From: Rhizobium sp. Root708
Lineage (GTDB): Bacteria > Pseudomonadota > Alphaproteobacteria > Rhizobiales > Rhizobiaceae
Direction: 5' to 3'
Assembly (NCBI RefSeq): GCF_001429725.1
Contig: NZ_LMHV01000042.1
Location: 62,073-126,072, forward strand
DNA: 64,000 nt
Shown here: piece after piece, positions 58,686 through 64,000 of the stretch
How the letters are laid out: each line of letters opens with the position of its first letter
Position numbering within the stretch: the first letter of the stretch is position 1
Notes under the pieces: model-generated
What the model saw: the letters and a program-made list of their open reading frames with translations, nothing else
What the model was told of the DNA's origin: nothing
Databases searched by the model: none
Translations under genes and position numbers: made by a program

Positions 58686-60383
58686 TCACCCGATCAGGGC
58701 GAACTTGTCGACATCGACCATGCCGCGGTCCGAGATCTTCAGGTGCGGGATGACAGGGAGCGGCAGGAAGGCGACCTGCAGGAAGGGCTCTTCCAGCGTC
58801 GTGCCGAGCGCGTAGGCGGCCTTGCGCAGATGGTGGAGCGTGTCGCGCACCGTCTCGTAGGGCTCGAGGCTCATCAGGCCGGCAATGGGAAGGGCGATCT
58901 CGCCCGTGACCTTGCCGTCCTCGACGACGACGAAGCCGCCCTTGATTTCACCGAGGCGGTTGGCGGCGAGCGCCATGTCGTCCTCGCTGACCCCGACGAC
59001 GCAGATGTTGTGGCTGTCGTGGCCAACGGTCGAGGCGATCGCACCCTTCTTCAGTCCGAAGCCCTGGACGAAGCCATTGGCGTGGTTGCCGTTCTTGCCA
59101 TGCCGCTCGATGACGGCAACCTTGATGATGTCGTTGCCGAGATCGACGTCGGTCTGGTTGCCCTTCACGGGCAGGCGGTAGCGGCGGTGTTCGGTGATGA
59201 TCTTGCCGGGGGTGACGCCGATCACAGGCGTTTCGCCATCAGCCACGGGAACGCCGAAATGGGCGGCGTTGACGGGTCGGGCCTTGACGCTGTCGAGGCC
59301 GACCGGCTCCACCGGCTTGCGCGTGGCGAAAAGCTCCGTGGTCACCTGGCGGCCGGCGACAAAGACGAGGTCGGCACGGCAGCTTTCGAGGCTATCGATC
59401 ACCACGAGGTCCGCGCGCCAGCCCGGGGCGACGAGGCCGCGGTCCCGCAGGCCAAAGGCGCGGGCAGCCGAGATCGAGGCAGCCCGGTAGACGGCAAGCG
59501 GCTCCACGCCGCTCCTGATCGCGGTGCGGATCATGTAGTCGAGATGGCCCTGTTCGGCGATGTCGAGCGGGTTGCGGTCATCGGTGCAAAGCGCAATGTA
59601 GGGCGACAGGCGCTCGGTGATGATGGGCATCAGGGCTGCGAGATCTTTCGATACGGAGCCCTCGCGCACGAGGATGTGCATGCCCTTGCGGATCTTTTCC
59701 AGTGCCTCGGCAGCGGTCGTGCATTCGTGCTCGGTGCGGATGCCGGCGGCGAGATAGCCGTTCAAGTCATTGCCCGAGAGCAGGGGCGCGTGGCCGTCGA
59801 TGTGCTCGCCCTGGAAGGCGTCGAGCTTTGCCATGCAGATCGGATCCTTGTGGATCACGCCCGGAAAATTCATGAACTCGGCAAGGCCGATCACCTTCGG
59901 GTGGTGACGGAAGGGAAGGAGGCGCTCGATCGGCAGGTCGGCGCCCGATGTCTCCAGATGCGTCGCGGGCACGCAGGAGGAGAGCTGGACGCGGATGTCC
60001 ATGATCGTTTCGAGCGACGAATCGAGGAAATACTGGATGCCCTCAGCGCCGAGAACATTGGCGATCTCGTGTGGGTCGCAGATGACGGTCGTCACGCCGT
60101 AGGGCAGGACGCAGCGATCGAATTCGTGCGGTGTCACCAGCGACGACTCGATGTGGAGATGCGTGTCGATGAAGCCCGGCACGACGATCTTGCCGGAGAT
60201 ATCGATTTCGATTTCGCCGTCGTAGCTGCCGCAGGTGCCGACGATGCGATCCTGTGCGATCGCGATATCCGATGCCACCAGTTCGCCGGTCACGAGGTCG
60301 AAGAAGCGTCCGCCTTTCAGAACGATGTCGGCGGGCAGGCGGCCCGTTCCCTGGTCGATAAGGCGTTCGAGCTTGGCAGTCAT
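58686..60383 (-). CDS. ade: Adenine deaminase
   Basis: A 565-residue amidohydrolase-fold enzyme that converts adenine to hypoxanthine and ammonia with a binuclear metal centre. Motifs: GFIDTHLHIESSLVTP, EFMNFPGVI, TDDRNPLDIAEQGHLDYMIR and the C-terminal GLKKGAIASTVGHDSHN. This is the Ade/YicP type, not the adenosine-deaminase type. The hypoxanthine formed is the substrate of xdhABC in this window, joining it to the purine pathway. GAGG precedes the ATG at 60383 by 5 bases; an upstream frame to 60410 is less likely. Confidence 0.93.
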   Translation of the reverse strand: MTAKLERLIDQGTGRLPADIVLKGGRFFDLVTGELVASDIAIAQDRIVGTCGSYDGEIEIDISGKIVVPGFIDTHLHIESSLVTPHEFDRCVLPYGVTTVICDPHEIANVLGAEGIQYFLDSSLETIMDIRVQLSSCVPATHLETSGADLPIERLLPFRHHPKVIGLAEFMNFPGVIHKDPICMAKLDAFQGEHIDGHAPLLSGNDLNGYLAAGIRTEHECTTAAEALEKIRKGMHILVREGSVSKDLAALMPIITERLSPYIALCTDDRNPLDIAEQGHLDYMIRTAIRSGVEPLAVYRAASISAARAFGLRDRGLVAPGWRADLVVIDSLESCRADLVFVAGRQVTTELFATRKPVEPVGLDSVKARPVNAAHFGVPVADGETPVIGVTPGKIITEHRRYRLPVKGNQTDVDLGNDIIKVAVIERHGKNGNHANGFVQGFGLKKGAIASTVGHDSHNICVVGVSEDDMALAANRLGEIKGGFVVVEDGKVTGEIALPIAGLMSLEPYETVRDTLHHLRKAAYALGTTLEEPFLQVAFLPLPVIPHLKISDRGMVDVDKFALIG

Positions 60384-60463
60384 GGCATCCTCGTGCTGGC
60401 GTTTTATCACTTATAGCCCATGTGCCCGACAAAGCGAGATCGGCTTTGCCGGTCGGTCCACAA

Positions 60464-60495
60464 ACGAAAACCGGGCGCCCCAGAGGAACGCCCGG
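60464..60495 (-). terminator. Rho-independent terminator of the livJ-like gene
   Basis: On the minus strand CCGGGCG / CGCCCGG (60489-60495 and 60471-60477) forms a 7-bp GC stem with an 11-base loop followed by TTTTCGTTT. It lies 26 bases after the stop of the binding-protein gene. Confidence 0.7.
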
Positions 60496-60520
60496 CGAAT
60501 AAAATCAGGAGATCGAAGGC

Positions 60521-61624
60521 TTATTCGGCCGAGACGATCTTGCCACCTTCCCACTTGTAGAGCGCGAAGCTCTGCGAGGTGAGGTCGCCGGTTTCGCCGT
60601 AGGTGAGCTTGCCGATGGCGGTTGCGATCGGCTCGCCGCCCTTCAGGGCCTTGGCGACGGCTTCGGCGTCTTCGGCGCTGCCTGCCTTCTCGATGCCGGC
60701 CTTCAGGACTTCAACGGCTGCATAGGCGTTGAGCGTGAAGGCTTCAGCCGGAATGCTCTTGGCGGCAAGCGCGTCGGCAGCAGCCTTGGAGTCCGGGCTC
60801 TTCGTTGCGTCCATGGCGTTGGTGAAGATGGTACCAGCGGCTGCGTCGGTACCGATGTTCCAGAATTCGCTGTTCGACAGGCCATCGCCACCGATGATGA
60901 CGGCGTTGACGGAGAGATCATGCAGCTGACGGGCGAGCAGGCCGCCTTCCGGGTGGTAGCCGCCGAAATAGACGACGTCGACCTTTTCGGCCTTCAGGCG
61001 GGTGGTGAGCGCGCTGAAATCCTTGTCGCCAGGGGTCAGCGAGTCGTCGAACACTTCCTTGATGCCGCCGGCGTTGAGGGTCGCCTTGAACGAGTCGGCC
61101 AGGCCCTTACCGTAAGCGCCCTTGTCGTTGATGATCGCGACGCGCTTGTCCTTGAAGTTCTTCAGCACGTAGTTGGCGGCGACTTCGGCCTGCTGGTCGT
61201 CGCGACCGCAGGTGCGCAGAACGTTGGCGAGGCCACGCTTGGTGAGATCGGGAGCCGTTGCCGTCGGGGTAACCATCAGCACGCCGTTTTCGGCGAGAAC
61301 GTCGGAAGCCGGGATGGCGACGCCCGAGGTAACCGGGCCAACGACAAAGCGGATGCCATCGCCGACCAGCTGGTTGGCAGCGGAAACGCCCTGCTTCGGT
61401 TCGCCGGCGTCGTCGGCGTATTTGAGGATGACTTTTTCGCCGAGAATGCCGCCGTTCTTGTTGATCTCGTCAACTGCAGCCTGCGCGCCATTCTTTACCT
61501 GGTCGCCATAGGCGGCAACCGGACCGGTCAGCGGCGCGATGAGGCCGATGGTGATGTCTGCATGGGCGAGCGGCGCAAAGGCAAGCGAGGCGACGAGGGC
61601 CGCCGACAAAGTCTTCAGACTCAT
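60521..61624 (-). CDS. livJ: Branched-chain amino acid ABC transporter substrate-binding protein
   Basis: A 367-residue periplasmic protein with signal peptide (1-22, LAFAPLAHA) and the LivJ/K sequence pattern: ITIGLIAPLTGPVAAYGDQ, GAQAAVDEINKNGGI, VGPVTSGVAIPAS, VAIINDKGAYGKGL and a Leu/Ile/Val-type binding cleft. It is a lone gene; membrane and ATPase components (LivHMGF) are not in the window, which is common for rhizobial LivJ. AAGGAGA lies 7 bases before the ATG and a terminator follows. Confidence 0.92.
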   Translation of the reverse strand: MSLKTLSAALVASLAFAPLAHADITIGLIAPLTGPVAAYGDQVKNGAQAAVDEINKNGGILGEKVILKYADDAGEPKQGVSAANQLVGDGIRFVVGPVTSGVAIPASDVLAENGVLMVTPTATAPDLTKRGLANVLRTCGRDDQQAEVAANYVLKNFKDKRVAIINDKGAYGKGLADSFKATLNAGGIKEVFDDSLTPGDKDFSALTTRLKAEKVDVVYFGGYHPEGGLLARQLHDLSVNAVIIGGDGLSNSEFWNIGTDAAAGTIFTNAMDATKSPDSKAAADALAAKSIPAEAFTLNAYAAVEVLKAGIEKAGSAEDAEAVAKALKGGEPIATAIGKLTYGETGDLTSQSFALYKWEGGKIVSAE

Positions 61625-61828
61625 TTTCTTTCTCCTTGGGTGGGTTCCAAACCCGCGATTTAACTACCGCCGCGGCAAGCCCAGATCGTACAACAGCCCT
61701 TGCGGGATGCGCCAAGAGACGATGAGCAGCCACGCGGCCGAAGCACCCGCCTGCCATCTTTGGCTTCGGCAAGTGCGCAGCAAGTTTCTTAGGAATTTAC
61801 CGCTGATTTCGCAAGAAGATAAAGAAAT

Positions 61829-61866
61829 AGGACCCGTTTTTGCCTGATCTGGCAAAAACGGGTCCT
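61829..61866 (-). terminator. Terminator of the omega-aminotransferase gene
   Basis: AGGACCCGTTTTTGCC (61829-61844) pairs perfectly over 16 bases with 61851-61866 across a 6-base loop. On the minus strand TATTTCTTTATC follows. It lies 12 bases after the stop codon. Confidence 0.7.
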
Positions 61867-61878
61867 GAAACGCATCGA

Positions 61879-63207
61879 TCAGATGTTGTTTTGAAGAATT
61901 TCGCGGAGTTTTCCGAAGAGTTCGTCGATGTGGTGCTTTTCGATGATCAGCGGCGGCGAGAGCGCGATGATGTCGCCGGTTGTGCGGATCAGCAGGCCCT
62001 TCTCATAGGCCTTCAGGAAGGCCGTGAAGGCCCGCTTGGTCGGCTCGCCGGCGATCGGATCGAGTTCAATGGCGCCGATCAGGCCGGTGTTCCTGATGTC
62101 GATGACATTGGGGCAATCCTTCAGGGAGTGCAGCGCGTCGGCCCAGTAATCGGAGAGCTCGGCTGCGCGGGTCAGCAGCCCTTCTTCCTTATAGGTGTCG
62201 AGCGTGCCGAGAGCCGCGGCGCAGGCAATCGGGTTGCCCGAATAGGTATAGCCGTGGAAGAACTCGATCATGTGCTCAGGGCCGTTCATGAACGCGTCAT
62301 GGATCTCCCCTGTCACGAACACCGCACCCATCGGGATGACACCGTTGGTCAGGCCCTTTGCGGTGGTGATCATATCAGGCTTGACGTCGTAATACTGCGC
62401 GGCGAACGGGGCGCCGAGGCGGCCGAAACCGGTGATGACTTCGTCGAAGATCAGGAGGATGCCGTGCTTGGTGCAGATTTCGCGGAGCTTCTGCAGGTAG
62501 CCCTTCGGCGGGATCAGGACGCCGGTCGAGCCGGCGATCGGCTCGACGATGACGGCAGCGATTGTCGAGGCGTCGTGCAGGGTGACGATGCGTTCGAGTT
62601 CCGTCGCCAGATCGCCGCCATGCTCCGGCTGGCCGCGGGTGAATGCGTTCTTGCCCGGCTGATGCGTATGCGGCATGTGGTCGACGCCTGTCAGCAGCGT
62701 GCCGAACATCTTGCGGTTGGAAACGATGCCGCCGACGGAGATGCCGCCGAAGTTGACGCCGTGATAGCCGCGCTCGCGGCCGATGAGACGGAAGCGCGAA
62801 CCGTTGCCCTTCACGCGATGGTAGGCGAGGGCGACCTTCAGCGCAGTCTCGACCGATTCAGACCCTGAATTGGTGTAGAGAACATGGTCCATGCCCTCGG
62901 GCGCGATATCGACGAGGCGGTTTGCTAGTTCGAAGGCCTTCGGATGGCCAAGCTGGAAGGCCGGCGCATAATCGAGTTCGCCAGCCTGTTCACGGATCGC
63001 CTCGGTGATCTTCGGGCGGCAGTGGCCAGCATTGACGCACCAGAGGCCGGCGGTGCCGTCGAGCACCTGGCGGCCGTCATGGGTCTGGTAGTACATGTCC
63101 TTCGCGCCGACGAAGAGACGCGGTTCCTTCTTGAACTGCCGGTTCGCAGTGAAGGGCATCCAAAAGGCCCGAAGGTCGTTTGGCGTGGTGTTGAGGCGAT
63201 TGGACAT
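61879..63207 (-). CDS. Omega-amino acid:pyruvate aminotransferase
   Basis: A 442-residue class III PLP transaminase. Features: AFWMPFTANRQFKKEPR at the N-terminus (the beta-alanine:pyruvate branch), GSESVETALKVALAYHR, the pyridine-ring Asp in LIFDEVITGFGR, and the PLP lysine in TTAKGLTNG. Substrates likely include beta-alanine or other omega-amines, giving malonate semialdehyde. The ATG at 63207 has GGAGAA 4 bases before it and is preferred over ATG 63219. Single gene with its own terminator; a GGCAGT dyad precedes it. Confidence 0.88.
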   Translation of the reverse strand: MSNRLNTTPNDLRAFWMPFTANRQFKKEPRLFVGAKDMYYQTHDGRQVLDGTAGLWCVNAGHCRPKITEAIREQAGELDYAPAFQLGHPKAFELANRLVDIAPEGMDHVLYTNSGSESVETALKVALAYHRVKGNGSRFRLIGRERGYHGVNFGGISVGGIVSNRKMFGTLLTGVDHMPHTHQPGKNAFTRGQPEHGGDLATELERIVTLHDASTIAAVIVEPIAGSTGVLIPPKGYLQKLREICTKHGILLIFDEVITGFGRLGAPFAAQYYDVKPDMITTAKGLTNGVIPMGAVFVTGEIHDAFMNGPEHMIEFFHGYTYSGNPIACAAALGTLDTYKEEGLLTRAAELSDYWADALHSLKDCPNVIDIRNTGLIGAIELDPIAGEPTKRAFTAFLKAYEKGLLIRTTGDIIALSPPLIIEKHHIDELFGKLREILQNNI

Positions 63208-63254
63208 GCTGTTCTCCATGGCCGTTTCGGAGGCCGTTCCCGTTATTCGGCTGA

Positions 63255-63271
63255 GGCAGTTTTTTACTGCC
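63255..63271. promoter_or_regulatory. GGCAGT-N5-ACTGCC inverted repeat upstream of the aminotransferase
   Basis: Perfect 6-bp arms at 63255-63260 and 63266-63271 around a T5 spacer, 48-64 bases before the start codon. A TTGACC -35-like element (minus strand) abuts it. Candidate operator; the regulator is unknown. Confidence 0.35.
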
Positions 63272-63351
63272 CGGTCAAATTATCAGGGACTGTCCGGGCG
63301 TCAAGCGGACGAAAGGGGAACTTGCGGAGCGCCTTGCCGGCACGAAAACGA

Positions 63352-63378
63352 CGACCGACAAATCAGATTTGCCGGTCG
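63352..63378 (-). terminator. Terminator of the NolR-like gene
   Basis: On the minus strand a 12-bp stem (63367-63378 with 63352-63363) with one G-U pair and a 3-base loop is followed by TCGTTTTCG. It lies about 93 bases after the regulator's stop. Confidence 0.5.
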
Positions 63379-63470
63379 AAAAATATAGGAAAGGTGCTGA
63401 AAAATAGAGTGCCACTCCATTCGTCGGCGGAGCGGCTTATCGGCAGACCTAATTGGCTGCCGGCGTATTG

Positions 63471-63788
63471 TTACGCGGCCGACTTGGCGCGCAGCGGCGC
63501 GGCATAGATTTCGGTCAGCGTTTCGAGAATGCGGATAACCTGCTCGGAGCTGCTGGAATAGTAGATGGTCTGGGCATCGCGGCGGGTCTTCACCAGCTTC
63601 TGGGCGCGCAGCTTGGACAGGTGCTGCGACAGAGCCGACTGGCTGAGGCCGACTTCGGTGGCAAGCGCGCCAACCGGAATTTCGCCTTTGACGAGATTGC
63701 AGAGAATAAGCAGTCGCTTCGGGTTCGCCATCGCTGACAGCAGTGCAGCTGCAACGTTGGCGTTCTCACTCAAATCAATTGAGTCCAT
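63471..63788 (-). CDS. NolR-like ArsR-family regulator
   Basis: A 105-residue winged-helix regulator. AALLSAMANPKRLLILCNLV, GLSQSALSQHLSKLRAQKLV (recognition helix) and TRRDAQTIYYSSSSEQVIRIL match the E. meliloti nodulation regulator NolR closely. It has no metal-binding cysteine box, as in NolR. NolR represses nodulation and other genes; whether this is the true orthologue or a paralogue needs a tree. GGGAAG lies 7 bases before the ATG at 63788. Confidence 0.85.
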   Translation of the reverse strand: MDSIDLSENANVAAALLSAMANPKRLLILCNLVKGEIPVGALATEVGLSQSALSQHLSKLRAQKLVKTRRDAQTIYYSSSSEQVIRILETLTEIYAAPLRAKSAA

Positions 63789-63875
63789 AATGATCTTCCC
63801 TTTGAAACAGATTTCAAAAACGCACGCGTCGGCCCAAAACTGGGGGACGGCGAAAACTATCAAGACCCTCTCAAG

Positions 63876-63891
63876 ATTGTATATAGCTAAA
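63876..63891 (-). promoter_or_regulatory. Candidate NolR box upstream of the NolR-like gene
   Basis: On the minus strand TTTAG-N9-AT fits the NolR consensus (A/T)TTAG-N9-A(T/A), 88-103 bases before the start. It overlaps an AT-rich TATATACAAT patch that could be the -10 region, so autorepression is plausible. The consensus is short and chance matches occur. Confidence 0.35.
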
Positions 63892-64000
63892 TTTCAGGTA
63901 TTGAGTATTTTATGTTAGATATATGTGAATAAACTGCGTCGAGCGTCAGGGCGATTTCGCTAAACTCCTGACGCAGCAGGGAATCTCCCGAAATAACGTC

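Noticed and set aside
1..64000. CRISPR array, insertion sequence, prophage or integron
   Set aside because: No regularly spaced direct repeats, transposase, integrase or phage structural genes were found on either strand.

Overview
The window reads as a high-GC alphaproteobacterial chromosome or large replicon, most likely from the Rhizobiaceae (Rhizobium/Ensifer/Agrobacterium/Shinella type). Pointers are a BacA peptide transporter, a NolR-like ArsR regulator, an HWE histidine kinase, a bdhA-glpK neighbourhood, a CtrA-type binding site and many LysR regulators. No rRNA, tRNA, CRISPR array, insertion sequence or prophage was recognised. The genus cannot be fixed from sequence reading alone.

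Layout. 1-5 kb: 5' part of a DEAD-box RNA helicase, a Tyr/Gly-rich exported protein, and a large multi-PAS hybrid histidine kinase. 4.8-6.7 kb: a tRNA methyltransferase (mnmD) divergent from a FAD oxidoreductase, together resembling a split MnmC. 6.8-11.4 kb: a DUF1045 protein and the ureide half of purine catabolism (puuE-uraD-allA-uraH), with a HEPN/MNT toxin-antitoxin pair nested inside. 11.4-18.4 kb: lactate dehydrogenase-like enzyme, quinone reductase and an oxidoreductase operon (cupin, aldo/keto reductase, SDR, RibD-like), with two divergent LysR genes. 18.5-28.1 kb: the purine-oxidation half (guaD, puuD with a coupled small exported protein, xdhC-xdhB-xdhA) plus a LysR/DUF1127 pair. 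28-37 kb: bdhA, glpK, a GH-like exported protein, a MYG1 homologue, an ECF42-type sigma factor with its DGPF partner, an SRPBCC protein, a luciferase-like monooxygenase and a methionine aminopeptidase. 37-47 kb: small kinase, PadR/MFS pair, bacA, HWE kinase, a TetM-like ribosomal protection protein with a structured leader, and an APH-family kinase. 47-64 kb: EAL phosphodiesterase, deacetylase-like protein, NnrU, YfgM-like protein and Der, MFS, glycosyltransferase, sugar kinase and alpha-glucosidase, adenine deaminase, LivJ-type binding protein, omega-aminotransferase and the NolR-like regulator.

How the genes fit together. Adenine deaminase, guanine deaminase, xanthine dehydrogenase, urate hydroxylase PuuD, HIU hydrolase, OHCU decarboxylase and allantoinase would take purine bases to allantoate; ureidoglycolate lyase acts one step later. 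The allantoate-degrading enzyme itself is not in the window. A second theme is defence against ribosome-targeting or peptide antibiotics (TetM-like factor, APH-like kinase, BacA). The most unusual signals are the leader of the TetM-like gene (promoter, short upstream ORF and a stem that buries the Shine-Dalgarno site), the toxin-antitoxin pair inserted between purine genes, and the divergent split-MnmC arrangement.
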